NCBI GenBank assembly: GCA_000372185.1
Contig: AQUA01000003.1
Location: forward strand, 55,755-119,754
Length of the DNA stretch: 64,000 nt
Source: an actinobacterium SCGC AAA278-O22
Lineage (GTDB): Bacteria; Actinomycetota; Actinomycetes; Nanopelagicales; Nanopelagicaceae
Direction: 5' to 3'
Part shown: positions 20,249 to 29,196 of the stretch, one piece after another
How the letters are laid out: the number at the start of each line of letters is the position of its first letter
How positions within the stretch are numbered: the stretch's first letter is position 1
Position numbers and translations under genes: made by a program
The notes under the pieces: model-generated
Told to the model about the DNA's origin: nothing
Database searches by the model: none
Seen by the model: the letters and a program-made list of their open reading frames with translations, nothing else

Positions 20249-22414
20249 CTATGCGGTTATAACCCCTGAGCTGGCTGCTCTGCGGCGGCGCTTGCCCTTT
20301 GGGGCGGCAACTTCTCCTTCGGCGTTTTCCACGTCAGAAACACCTTCATTAAGAGTCTCATGAAATTCGTGATCGGTAGCGCCTTCTTCATCGACATCTG
20401 GGTGATGTGATGATTGTGAATTTACCTGTGGCATGGGCGCCTTCATCTTCACTGGATCCATATGAATATGAATTCCACGTCCATTACATGAATCGCATGT
20501 GGTTGAGAATGCTTCGATGAGTCCTTGCCCAACGCGCTTACGTGTCATCTGCACAAGTCCAAGTGATGTTACTTCTGCAACTTGATGCTTTGTGCGATCT
20601 CGGCCAAGACATTCAACCAATCGACGCAATACTGCATCTCGGTTTGATTCAAGCACCATATCGATAAAGTCAATAACGACGATTCCACCTAGGTCGCGAA
20701 GACGAAGTTGACGAGCAATTTCTTCTGCAGCTTCGAGGTTATTCTTGGTAACAGTCTCTTCAAGGTTTCCACCCTTACCAATGAATTTACCTGTGTTCAC
20801 ATCGATCACAACCATCGCTTCAGTGCGATCAATAACGAGAGAACCACCAGACGGTAGGTACACCTTGCGATCAAAAGCTTTAGCGAGTTGTTCTTCAACG
20901 CGGTAGTCAGCGAATAAATCGCCACTGCCCGAATATTTTTCAATTTTTGAAACGAGCTCTGGGGCAATTGAGCCTAGGTATGAACTAATTTCATCCCATG
21001 CTTCATTACCTTGAATGATGAGCTTGCGGAAATCTTCATTGAAGATATCGCGAATAACTCGGACAGCCAGATCTGGCTCAGAGAGCAGAAGTGCTGGCGC
21101 GTGGAAGTTTGGATTCACTGACTTCTGATAAATATCTTCCCATTGCGCTTTGAGGCGCTCTACATCTGCAGTCAGTTCTGCCTCTGATACACCTTCAGCT
21201 GCGGTACGAACAATGACTCCAGCATCTTCCGGAATAAGAGTCTTCAAGATTGCTTTCAGGCGGGTGCGCTCTGATTCAGGAAGTCGTTTAGAGATTCCGC
21301 TCATTCCACCGCCAGGAACGTAGACAACGTAACGTCCTGGTAGCGAGATTTGGCTAGTAAGGCGTGCACCCTTCTGGCCAATCGGATCCTTTGTCACTTG
21401 AACTAATACTGGCTGACCAGTCTTTAATACCATTTCAATTTTGCGTGGTTCAGTTTCAGAGATACCTGCAGCATCCCAATTCACTTCACCTGCATAGAGA
21501 ACAGCGTTACGTCCCTTGCCAATATCTACGAATGCCGCTTCCATCGAAGGAAGAACGTTCTGCACGCGGCCGAGATAGACGTTGCCGACATAAGAAACGT
21601 TGGCATTACGGTTTACATAGTGCTCAACCATCACATTATCTTCGATTACTGCAATCTGGATGCGGTCACCTACTTGGCGCACAACCATTTCGCGATCAAC
21701 ATTTTCGCGACGAGCTAAAAATTCGCCATCAGTAATGATGGTGCCGCGACGACGATATGGCTCGCGATATTCACGTGAATCACTGCGGCCACGATCGCGG
21801 TCACGGCGATTACGTGTTCCACGCTCTGAGCGATCGCGTACTGGGCGTTCGCTCCTTTCGCGGACTTCACGAACCTTGACGACTGTAACAACGCCATCTT
21901 CATCGATAACTTCACCTGGAGTTACTCCATCGCCACTGGCGCGACGACGGCGACGACGGCGATGAGTGGTGCCATCTGAATTTTCGGAAGCATCATCTGC
22001 TGAATCTTCTGAATCGTTCTCAGAGTTTTCTTGTGTATCAACACCATCACCATTTGCTTTGCGGCGCCCGCGACCACCACGGCGTCGACGGCGATTGCGG
22101 TTACCGCGACCTTCTGAATCATCGGAGTCTGCAACGGGCGCTGAACTTTCTTCGGCATCCTCACTCTGTGCTGACTTGGCAGATTTCTTTGAAGCTGCTC
22201 GAGATGACTTTGCGGGAGCAACTGCATCAACAGGTGCTGCCTGAAAAATAGGTACAGGGATCGCAGCAGCTTTCTTAGCTCCCGATTTAGATTTAACCTG
22301 TGCAGTTTCGGTTACTTCTGCAGAAGTTTCTGTTGCAGCAGTATCTGAACTGAGTGATTTCTTACTTGACTTCTTAACCGCGCGCTTACGCGGTGATTTT
22401 GGCTCAATAGCCAT
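20249..22414 (-). CDS. rne: Ribonuclease E/G family endoribonuclease
   Basis: Single-strand endoribonuclease for mRNA decay and rRNA/tRNA processing. Layout: a disordered N-terminal extension (~1-250) of Lys/Ala and alternating acidic and Arg-rich tracts (NRNRRRRRGGRGRRK, HRRRRRRR); an S1 domain from about 265 (YVGNVYLGRVQNVLPSMEAA); the catalytic DNase-I-like region with metal aspartates in VVIDVNTGKF and VVIDFIDM; the zinc-link CDSCNGRG near 650; and a short acidic/basic C-terminal tail. This arrangement, with the unstructured arm at the N-terminus, is the actinobacterial RNase E/G type (721 aa). AAAGGA lies nine bases before the ATG. Two palindromes precede it. Confidence 0.94.
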   Translation of the reverse strand: MAIEPKSPRKRAVKKSSKKSLSSDTAATETSAEVTETAQVKSKSGAKKAAAIPVPIFQAAPVDAVAPAKSSRAASKKSAKSAQSEDAEESSAPVADSDDSEGRGNRNRRRRRGGRGRRKANGDGVDTQENSENDSEDSADDASENSDGTTHRRRRRRRASGDGVTPGEVIDEDGVVTVVKVREVRERSERPVRDRSERGTRNRRDRDRGRSDSREYREPYRRRGTIITDGEFLARRENVDREMVVRQVGDRIQIAVIEDNVMVEHYVNRNANVSYVGNVYLGRVQNVLPSMEAAFVDIGKGRNAVLYAGEVNWDAAGISETEPRKIEMVLKTGQPVLVQVTKDPIGQKGARLTSQISLPGRYVVYVPGGGMSGISKRLPESERTRLKAILKTLIPEDAGVIVRTAAEGVSEAELTADVERLKAQWEDIYQKSVNPNFHAPALLLSEPDLAVRVIRDIFNEDFRKLIIQGNEAWDEISSYLGSIAPELVSKIEKYSGSGDLFADYRVEEQLAKAFDRKVYLPSGGSLVIDRTEAMVVIDVNTGKFIGKGGNLEETVTKNNLEAAEEIARQLRLRDLGGIVVIDFIDMVLESNRDAVLRRLVECLGRDRTKHQVAEVTSLGLVQMTRKRVGQGLIEAFSTTCDSCNGRGIHIHMDPVKMKAPMPQVNSQSSHHPDVDEEGATDHEFHETLNEGVSDVENAEGEVAAPKGKRRRRAASSGVITA

Positions 22415-22439
22415 GGCACCAAATCCTTTAGCGCGTATT

Positions 22440-22498
22440 CCATATATCTTAAATATATGGAGCTACGCATTCTCGTGGCCCACGATGTCATCATCGTG
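22440..22498 (-). repeat. Two inverted repeats in the rne leader
   Basis: CCATATAT/ATATATGG (22440-22460, 5-nt spacer) and CACGATG/CATCGTG (22481-22498, 4-nt spacer) lie 26-84 bases upstream of the RNase E/G start. The AT-rich one contains TATATT and could overlap the promoter. RNase E controls its own mRNA through the 5' leader in E. coli; a similar role here is only a guess. The rest of 22499-22610 shows nothing recognisable. Confidence 0.4.
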
Positions 22499-22610
22499 AA
22501 CAAAACCTTTGTTGTAGTCCGCCGCAGGCGCGATAAGGATCGCTGGCCGCGCTGAACTGTTGACGTAATTATGGCAGAAAGGTGAGCTAAAAACCTATTT
22601 TGAGCGTGAT

Positions 22611-23771
22611 TTAGCTCCGGTGACTTGCATGAACATTCTGCAGAAGGCCAAAGCCAACCAGATTGGCGAACATACTCGATCCACCATAGGACATAAATGG
22701 AAGCGGAACCCCGGTCATCGGCATCAACCCCAAGGTCATCCCGATATTTTCAAATATTTGAAAAGCAAACCACGCGATAACGCCAGTGCACACAAGTGTC
22801 CCGTAAGGGTCCGTCGATCGACGGGCGATGGAAAAGCCACGCATCAAAATGATAAAGAGCAAGATGATTATCAACCCGCTTCCTAAGAAGCCAATCTCTT
22901 CACCTGCTACGGTAAAGATAAAGTCGGTTTGCTGTTCAGGTACGAAACGACCATTTGTCTGTGGGCCATTAAAGAGACCAGTGCCGATTAATCCACCAGA
23001 TCCCACGGTGATGCGCGCTTGGCGAAGTTGATAGCCCGCACCTTGTGAATCGGCGTTGGGATCGACAAAGGATTGCAGGCGCTTAATTTGATAATCGTTA
23101 ATGACTCCAGTTTTTGTCGCAACAAATCCTCCGATGATTGCAAGAAGAATGAGGCCAACCACCCACCGAGATGAAGCGCCCGATACGGCAAGAATTGTTA
23201 CAACAGATGCGCTAATGATGAAGACTGTTCCCATATCTGGCTGGGCCAAGATAAGAAGGATAGGAATAGCAGCAACGCCAAGAGCTTTCAGAACATCGTT
23301 ATTCGTTGGTTCATCGCTGTTATGAGTGCGCTCCGATAAGAGCATAGAGATTCCGATGATGATAGAAATCTTGGCAATTTCAGCTGGTTGAATTTGCAAG
23401 CCTGCAGGAAGGCGAATCCATGCCTTTGCGCCGTTGATTTCACTTCCCACACCGGGAATCAATACGAAGAGAAGACCCAAAACTCCGAATCCCCAAATAA
23501 CTGGTGTGTATGCACGAAGTAATCGATAATCAATAATCGTGGTACCCCACGCTAGTGCCAGGCCTATCACGATATTGATTACGTGGCGCTTGAGGTAATA
23601 CTGAGGGTCCAGCCCATTTGCTGAATACCACTCGCGCGTTGCTGCATACACAAGCAAAGTTCCAATAATGAGTAGTCCGCCTACTGCTCCTGTAAGAACT
23701 GGGTCAAAACCTGCAGTCAGTGAGGCTTTGCGTGAACGTCGGTATGAGTTGCGATTTAGGAAGGTGCTCAT
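22611..23771 (-). CDS. rodA: Rod-shape SEDS glycosyltransferase RodA
   Basis: Membrane peptidoglycan polymerase of the SEDS family, working with PBP2 in lateral wall synthesis. About ten transmembrane segments alternate through 386 aa. Family signatures GVGSEINGAKAWIRL, QPAEIAKI and GVPLPFMSYGGSS (near the C-terminus) are present. It overlaps the PBP2 gene by four bases (ATGA) and ends the mreBCD-mrdA-rodA cluster. It could be labelled FtsW, but pairing with mreBCD makes RodA the better call. Confidence 0.94.
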   Translation of the reverse strand: MSTFLNRNSYRRSRKASLTAGFDPVLTGAVGGLLIIGTLLVYAATREWYSANGLDPQYYLKRHVINIVIGLALAWGTTIIDYRLLRAYTPVIWGFGVLGLLFVLIPGVGSEINGAKAWIRLPAGLQIQPAEIAKISIIIGISMLLSERTHNSDEPTNNDVLKALGVAAIPILLILAQPDMGTVFIISASVVTILAVSGASSRWVVGLILLAIIGGFVATKTGVINDYQIKRLQSFVDPNADSQGAGYQLRQARITVGSGGLIGTGLFNGPQTNGRFVPEQQTDFIFTVAGEEIGFLGSGLIIILLFIILMRGFSIARRSTDPYGTLVCTGVIAWFAFQIFENIGMTLGLMPMTGVPLPFMSYGGSSMFANLVGFGLLQNVHASHRS

Positions 23772-25924
23772 CTCTTCACCTTCGCTTTCGCACTAGGAGT
23801 CGCACTTGCAACAATAGTTGGTTTTCCTGGATTTAATATAGATGGCTTTGGTTTCGTTGCTGGGGAAATGCGTGGAAGTTTGGTTGGTGGCTTTCCCTCT
23901 GGGAATACTGCAAGATCTGGATTTACCGTTGAACCTTTTACGCCAAAGATAGTTTCATAAATTTTGCGCACACCAACTGCAGAAGTACCAGCACCGAATC
24001 CACCCTGGCTGACCATCATCACAACGGCGTAACGTGAATTTGTCGCTGGTGCAAAAGATGCATACCAAGCAGTATCTGATTTTGCAGTGCCGTTGGAATT
24101 TCGACCAAATACTTGTGCTGTACCTGTCTTGCCTGCAGTTGCAATAGGAAATCCAGCAAATGCACCGGCAGATGTACCTGCGACAGTTACTTCGTGTAGC
24201 GCATCGTGCAAGAAGGCAATGGTCGTGGCATCAACACCCAGTTCACCTAATTTTTCAGATGCAAATGTCTTCACCACTGTTCCATCAGTCTTCACAATCG
24301 CCTTAGCAATCGTTGGCTTCCAGATAGTTCCACCATTTGCTATTGCTGCATACATCTGCGCCAATTTGATAGGAGTGACGACGGTATCTCCTTGGCCAAT
24401 CGAGAAGTTAACAGCGTCGCCAGCGCGAATCTTGTCGCCATCGATACAGTTTTCGTGAGCTAGTTGAAGTAAGAATGCCGTCTGCTGAGCCTTGCTAGCG
24501 CGATCTTTATAGTTGCAATAGAAATCTTTATTCTGGTTGTACCAAGCTTTACGCCATTCGCGGTTTGCCAGGCGACCTGATGATTCAGAAGGAAGGTCTA
24601 CACCGGTCTTCTTACCCATCTGGAATTTTTCGGCTGCTTTGTAGAAGTAATCATTTGGGTTCGACTGTGGCTTTAAACCACCATCGCGAAGCCACTCGTC
24701 GTAGGCGATGCGATACCAGATAGTGTCGCAAGAGACAGCAATAGCTTTCTTCATAGAAAGAGTTCCCTGAGCTTTACTCTCAAAGTTTTGGAATGCGCGA
24801 TTTCCCACCTGAACTTCTTTCGGACAGGCATAGCTCTTTGTCAGGTCATAACCAGCATCTTTTGCTGCAACGACAGAGACTGCTTTAAAGGTGGAACCAG
24901 GTGCATATAAACCTTGCAACGCGCGATTAAGAGCTGGTACTCCAGTCTTCTCACTGTAGAGATCGCTTGCCTCTTGGACAGTTAAACCTTTCTCAAATGC
25001 ATTGGGATCAAATGTTGGATATGAAGCAAGTGCCAACACCTGTCCATTGCGCACATCAAGGACAACTACCGCCCCACCATCTGCGCGATAACCAGATCCG
25101 CGCGCACGACGTACAGCATCGGCAAGTGCTGCCTCTGCAGCAGCTTGAATGCGAACATCAAGGCTTGTTACCAAGTGATCGCCAGCGATTGGCTTTGAGT
25201 TCTTACTTGTAGTTGTTACTGCCTCTTTGCGATCAACGATAAATGTTTTGATTCCTGGGGTGCCTCGTAGATAAGAGTCATACTGGATTTCAAGTCCAGC
25301 TTTTCCAATTGATTCAGAGCGGAAATAAGTGCGTCCATTTGCACCCGAGAGATCGGCTTCAGTAAGAGGACCTACATAACCCAGTACATGTCCCCCATTC
25401 ACTCCGAAAGTTTCGGGGTAACTACGGATGGCAAGCGGTGTCGCAGAGATTCCTGGGTATCGATCAGAACGTTCGACAATGCGCAGCGCTAATTGCGGAT
25501 CTGCAGTCTGCGTAATGGGAATTGGCTGAAAACGAGATCCCGTCCAACATCCAGCCTTCTTTCCTTTAGGAAGTTCACCGCAGAGCCTTGTACGTTGCCA
25601 CACATCATCAAAGTTCAGACCAAGCAAGGTGACAAGATCTTGCACCACTGCAACACCTTTATCAGGCAACTTATCAATCTTGGTGCGATCAACAGTTACT
25701 GCAAGTCCCACTTTATTGAGCGCAAGTGGCACACCCGATGAATCCACAATAAAACCACGGTTTGCAGGAGTTACTACATCGCGACTTTGAATGCTGAGCG
25801 CTGCATCACGATATTTAGGCCCTGCAGCTACTTGCAGATAGAAGAGTCGACCGAAGAGAGCAAACATCAGGGATGCGATAAAAATTTGAGTAACAAGAAG
25901 GCTCAGCCGAGAGCGCTGGTTCAT
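23768..25924 (-). CDS. mrdA: Penicillin-binding protein 2 (peptidoglycan transpeptidase)
   Basis: Class B PBP that cross-links lateral-wall peptidoglycan. One N-terminal transmembrane anchor (residues ~8-32), a PBP dimerisation domain, then the transpeptidase domain with SxxK at 344-347 (GSTFK), the second-motif S398-C-D400, and KTG in TAGKTGTAQVFG near residue 610. At 718 aa it is slightly long; a Pro/Lys/Thr-rich tail (about 680-718, PTKLPRISPATKPKPS) extends past the catalytic fold. Overlaps mreD by four bases and rodA by four bases, so the three are translationally coupled. Confidence 0.94.
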   Translation of the reverse strand: MNQRSRLSLLVTQIFIASLMFALFGRLFYLQVAAGPKYRDAALSIQSRDVVTPANRGFIVDSSGVPLALNKVGLAVTVDRTKIDKLPDKGVAVVQDLVTLLGLNFDDVWQRTRLCGELPKGKKAGCWTGSRFQPIPITQTADPQLALRIVERSDRYPGISATPLAIRSYPETFGVNGGHVLGYVGPLTEADLSGANGRTYFRSESIGKAGLEIQYDSYLRGTPGIKTFIVDRKEAVTTTSKNSKPIAGDHLVTSLDVRIQAAAEAALADAVRRARGSGYRADGGAVVVLDVRNGQVLALASYPTFDPNAFEKGLTVQEASDLYSEKTGVPALNRALQGLYAPGSTFKAVSVVAAKDAGYDLTKSYACPKEVQVGNRAFQNFESKAQGTLSMKKAIAVSCDTIWYRIAYDEWLRDGGLKPQSNPNDYFYKAAEKFQMGKKTGVDLPSESSGRLANREWRKAWYNQNKDFYCNYKDRASKAQQTAFLLQLAHENCIDGDKIRAGDAVNFSIGQGDTVVTPIKLAQMYAAIANGGTIWKPTIAKAIVKTDGTVVKTFASEKLGELGVDATTIAFLHDALHEVTVAGTSAGAFAGFPIATAGKTGTAQVFGRNSNGTAKSDTAWYASFAPATNSRYAVVMMVSQGGFGAGTSAVGVRKIYETIFGVKGSTVNPDLAVFPEGKPPTKLPRISPATKPKPSILNPGKPTIVASATPSAKAKVKR

Positions 25925-26442
25925 ATATGCGACCGCTCACCGAAGATGATGGAGTGGAAGTAGGAGACAATTTTCAGAATGAGCGGTGAGATGATTGCAG
26001 TCCAAAACGCTGAACCTGCTAGAACAAAAAATACTTGTTTCACACTTCCGATTTCTTGTCCCAACATCAATCCAAGGATGAGAAAAACAGTTTGTGCCGC
26101 GACGACTCCGATAGTTGTTAGGAGCACAATGTTGATGGGGTTGCCCCGAATATTGTCATCGCCATATCCCAGAAATGCGATGAAGTAACACGCGATGATT
26201 AACACCAAAGTCCAGTGACCCATTGGGCCTGGTGAAGTCTGCGAGACATCCATCATCAAACCTGCACCAAACCCCGTCAGTGCGCCAATTTCTGGTGTAC
26301 TGAGAGCAGCCCAGATGAGTGCAACAACCAGAAGAACATTAAATCCACCTGCAGGTAGGCGCATCTGTGTCACCACAGCTTCTTGAAACAAAAAAATAAA
26401 TAGAAAGATAGGAGCGGAGAGAAAGAATCTGCGGAGTGTCAT
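25921..26442 (-). CDS. mreD: Rod shape-determining protein MreD
   Basis: Small integral membrane protein of the elongasome. Five to six hydrophobic segments fill the 173 residues, with GALTGFGAGLMMDV and the DDNIRGNPINIVLL loop placed as in MreD. Sequence conservation of MreD is low, so identity rests partly on position between mreC (2-bp gap) and PBP2 (4-base overlap). Confidence 0.88.
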   Translation of the reverse strand: MTLRRFFLSAPIFLFIFLFQEAVVTQMRLPAGGFNVLLVVALIWAALSTPEIGALTGFGAGLMMDVSQTSPGPMGHWTLVLIIACYFIAFLGYGDDNIRGNPINIVLLTTIGVVAAQTVFLILGLMLGQEIGSVKQVFFVLAGSAFWTAIISPLILKIVSYFHSIIFGERSHI

Positions 26443-26444
26443 CG

Positions 26445-27383
26445 TTACTTCGTTGCAGTAGGTGTTGGTTCGACTGCACCAGGAGTTGCATAGATAGTGA
26501 CTGTCGGGATTGGTGTGGGGCGTGGCTTGGGTGGAACAAGTGAGTCACGTGGATCTGTTGCAGAGTCAGAGACAACAACTGCAACAACTCCCAGAGTTGA
26601 GAAGTTGGCATAGAACTTCACATCAGCTGTCTGTGTGACTGCTCCTGGTGAATTATCAACTGAAGTAATCTCGCCAATAGGAACTCCCGGTACGAATGGG
26701 CGGCCGTTCTGACTTCCACGAGCCACGATTGCATCACCCTTATGAACCTGCGTGGTGTTATCAAGAAGCTGTAATACGCCTTTGCGCGTGCCCTGTCCGC
26801 TGAGGATTCCAATTTGCTGTGAACCAGCGATACGAGCGCCAATTTTAAATGCCGGATCTGAAGCCAGTTGTACAAGTGCACTGTTCGTGTATGCGTACTT
26901 CACAACGCCAACGAGACCAAAACCTGAAATAACGGTCATGTTGGTATGAATACCTGAAGTGGTTCCTGCATCAATTGTTATGGTTTGTGTAAATGATGTG
27001 CTTGATCCTTGAGAAATTACCTTTGCATTGACCACTTTATATCCGGCGGTTCCTGCAAGATCTAATACGCCTTTCAATTGTTTTAATTGTGCATCTGCAA
27101 TCTGGCGATTTTGAAGCTTGACGCGAAGTTTTTCATTCTCAGCTTTGAGTTTCTCCATCTGGTTTCGCGTACGTCCGAAGTGCGTGACATCAGAGAGAAA
27201 ATTGCGAAACGGAGATACAACCCATGAGCCAACTTTTTGGACCGGGGTCAGCGCTGTTTGTGTACCTGTGCGCAGACCATCGATGACTTGCACGCCTCGC
27301 AGATCAAGAGTGATCAGAAATAGCGATGTAACAAGTAGAACGATAATCAGTAAGCGACCGCGGTTGTCGCCGCCGTAGCGCAC
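26445..27383 (-). CDS. mreC: Rod shape-determining protein MreC
   Basis: Bitopic elongasome protein that links MreB to PBP2. One N-terminal transmembrane segment (about 10-27), a coiled-coil stretch (QMEKLKAENEKLRVKLQNRQ), then the beta-rich MreC domain with AKVISQGSSTSFTQTITIDA and GLVGVVKYAYTNSALVQL, and a Pro/Thr-rich C-terminal tail. 312 aa. Start is GTG. It follows mreB by 10 bp. Confidence 0.94.
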   Translation of the reverse strand: MRYGGDNRGRLLIIVLLVTSLFLITLDLRGVQVIDGLRTGTQTALTPVQKVGSWVVSPFRNFLSDVTHFGRTRNQMEKLKAENEKLRVKLQNRQIADAQLKQLKGVLDLAGTAGYKVVNAKVISQGSSTSFTQTITIDAGTTSGIHTNMTVISGFGLVGVVKYAYTNSALVQLASDPAFKIGARIAGSQQIGILSGQGTRKGVLQLLDNTTQVHKGDAIVARGSQNGRPFVPGVPIGEITSVDNSPGAVTQTADVKFYANFSTLGVVAVVVSDSATDPRDSLVPPKPRPTPIPTVTIYATPGAVEPTPTATK

Positions 27384-27393
27384 TTGGGGTTAC

Positions 27394-28425
27394 CTATCGA
27401 CGAGGCTCGGAGATCAAAACCTTTTCAAGGGCTTCGAACTCTTCAATGCACTTACCTGAACCTTCGACAACTGCATCGAGTGGACGGTCTGCAATATGGA
27501 TTGGCATTCCAGTCTCTTTACGAAGTCGTTCATCGAGACCCTTAAGAAGAGCACCGCCACCTGTAAGAACAATTCCGCGATCCATCAAATCCGAAGAAAG
27601 TTCTGGTGGGCACTTATCAAGCGTTGCCTTCACAGCATTAATGATTTGGTTAACTGGTTCTTCAAGCGCCTTACGAATTTCTGCTGCTGTCACAACGATT
27701 GTCTTTGGAAGACCAGTTGCTAAATCGCGTCCGCGAATCTCTGCATCATTTTCACCTTGAAGTGGGTGCGCAGATCCAATCGCCATCTTGATTTCTTCAG
27801 CGGTGCGCTCACCTAAAAGCAGTGAATATTCGCGCTTTGTCCAGTTAATAATCGATTGATCGAGCTCGTCGCCGCCAATACGGATTGAGAGCGCGGTAAC
27901 GATTCCGCCGAGTGAAATCACCGCAACTTCTGTTGTTCCGCCACCAATATCGACAACCATATTTCCTGTTGGTTCGTGGATTGGAAGTCCTGCGCCAATC
28001 GCTGCAGCCATTGGTTCTTCAATGATGTACACCTTGCGCGCACCAGCTGCATAACCTGCATCTTTCACTGCTCGCTGTTCGACGCCAGTGATACCGGATG
28101 GAACACATACGACGATACGTGGCTTAGCCAAGTAACTACGACGGTGAACTTTCTGAATGAAGTAACGGAGCATGCGCTCGGTGGTATCAAAGTCTGCGAT
28201 AACGCCATCTTTGAGTGGTCGAATAGCAACAATATTGCCTGGAGTACGACCAATCATCTTCTTTGCTTCAAGACCGACTGCAAGAATTCCGCCGGTGTCT
28301 TGGTTTACTGCCACCACCGATGGTTCATTGAGGACAATGCCACGACCGCGCACATAGACAAGCGTGTTAGCGGTACCTAGGTCGACTGCCATGTCGCGGC
28401 CGATGAATGACATTCTGTTAGACAT
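27394..28425 (-). CDS. mreB: Rod shape-determining protein MreB
   Basis: Actin-like ATPase that forms membrane filaments guiding lateral wall synthesis. Phosphate-1 motif [13 protein letters not shown], phosphate-2 motif [18 protein letters not shown], and adenosine motif [12 protein letters not shown] are all present; 343 aa is standard. A GGGGAAAT site precedes the ATG, 0 bp after the ndk stop. Many actinobacteria (e.g. Corynebacterium, Mycobacterium) lack mreB, so a complete mreBCD-mrdA-rodA set points to a lineage with MreB-directed elongation. Confidence 0.96.
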   Translation of the reverse strand: MSNRMSFIGRDMAVDLGTANTLVYVRGRGIVLNEPSVVAVNQDTGGILAVGLEAKKMIGRTPGNIVAIRPLKDGVIADFDTTERMLRYFIQKVHRRSYLAKPRIVVCVPSGITGVEQRAVKDAGYAAGARKVYIIEEPMAAAIGAGLPIHEPTGNMVVDIGGGTTEVAVISLGGIVTALSIRIGGDELDQSIINWTKREYSLLLGERTAEEIKMAIGSAHPLQGENDAEIRGRDLATGLPKTIVVTAAEIRKALEEPVNQIINAVKATLDKCPPELSSDLMDRGIVLTGGGALLKGLDERLRKETGMPIHIADRPLDAVVEGSGKCIEEFEALEKVLISEPRR

Positions 28426-28848
28426 TTATTTCCCCTCAAAGAAGATAGCAATTTCACGTGCTGCGGATTCGGGTGAATCTGAACCGTGAACAATATTTTG
28501 TACAACTTTTGTTCCTTGATCGCGAGCAAGGTCTCCGCGGATTGTTCCGGGAGCTGCAACAGTTGGATCTGTTACTCCTGCAAGAGAACGGAAGCCTTCG
28601 ATGACGCGATTGCCTTCGGCTACGAGAGCAACGATGGGTCCTGACATCATGAACTCAACGAGTGGTTCGAAGAATGGCTTACCTTGATGTTCTGCATAAT
28701 GCTTTTCAAGAAGGGCACGATCTGCCTGCAGCATTCGTAGCTGAACAATTTTGTAACCTTTAGCTTCGATACGAGAAATAACTTCGCCAACCAGACCGCG
28801 TGCAACGCCATCTGGTTTAACTAGGACGAGTGTCTTCTCTGTGCTCAC
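28426..28848 (-). CDS. ndk: Nucleoside diphosphate kinase
   Basis: Transfers the gamma-phosphate among nucleoside di- and triphosphates through a phosphohistidine, H121 in [22 protein letters not shown] at the N-terminus and the ATIRGDLA-like [10 protein letters not shown] segment are family signatures; 140 aa is normal. Start is GTG with TAGACT six bases upstream and no Shine-Dalgarno, so it is likely leaderless from its own promoter although it sits between DUF4233 and mreB. Confidence 0.95.
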   Translation of the reverse strand: MSTEKTLVLVKPDGVARGLVGEVISRIEAKGYKIVQLRMLQADRALLEKHYAEHQGKPFFEPLVEFMMSGPIVALVAEGNRVIEGFRSLAGVTDPTVAAPGTIRGDLARDQGTKVVQNIVHGSDSPESAAREIAIFFEGK

Positions 28849-28854
28849 TGGTGC

Positions 28855-28860
28855 AGTCTA
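28855..28860 (-). promoter_or_regulatory. -10 box of ndk (leaderless)
   Basis: TAGACT six bases before the ndk GTG, in the 12-bp gap after the DUF4233 gene. Confidence 0.5.
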
Positions 28861-29196
28861 TTAGGGCTTGGGAGTACGTGATGCCATGAGTTCGGCCCGT
28901 ATCGCCTCACCCCTGCGCCCCACCACAATGGCTGCAATCCAGAGTCCCCCGAAAATTAGCCCCACAATCGCCATTGAAGGCACCACAACGGCATAGCCAA
29001 TCATCACAATTTGAAGGGCAGATCCCAGAATCCATCCTGTGCGCTTCTTGAGAAGACCTGGGGTGAGAAGTAAGAGAAGTGCAATAATTGCACCGGCAAT
29101 GATTGCTGAAGTTCCATGGTTATCTTTTGCAAGCAACATCGCAAAGCCCATGACAAAAAATTCCATCACGAGAACTGCTGAGCCAAGAACGCGCAT
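28861..29196 (-). CDS. DUF4233 membrane protein
   Basis: A 111-aa protein with four hydrophobic segments and the motif LLLLTPGLLKKRTGWILGSALQ. DUF4233 proteins are found in actinobacteria next to folC; here it overlaps the folC stop by one base and precedes ndk by 12 bp. Function unknown; the linkage suggests co-expression with folylpolyglutamate synthase but does not say what it does. Confidence 0.85.
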   Translation of the reverse strand: MRVLGSAVLVMEFFVMGFAMLLAKDNHGTSAIIAGAIIALLLLLTPGLLKKRTGWILGSALQIVMIGYAVVVPSMAIVGLIFGGLWIAAIVVGRRGEAIRAELMASRTPKP

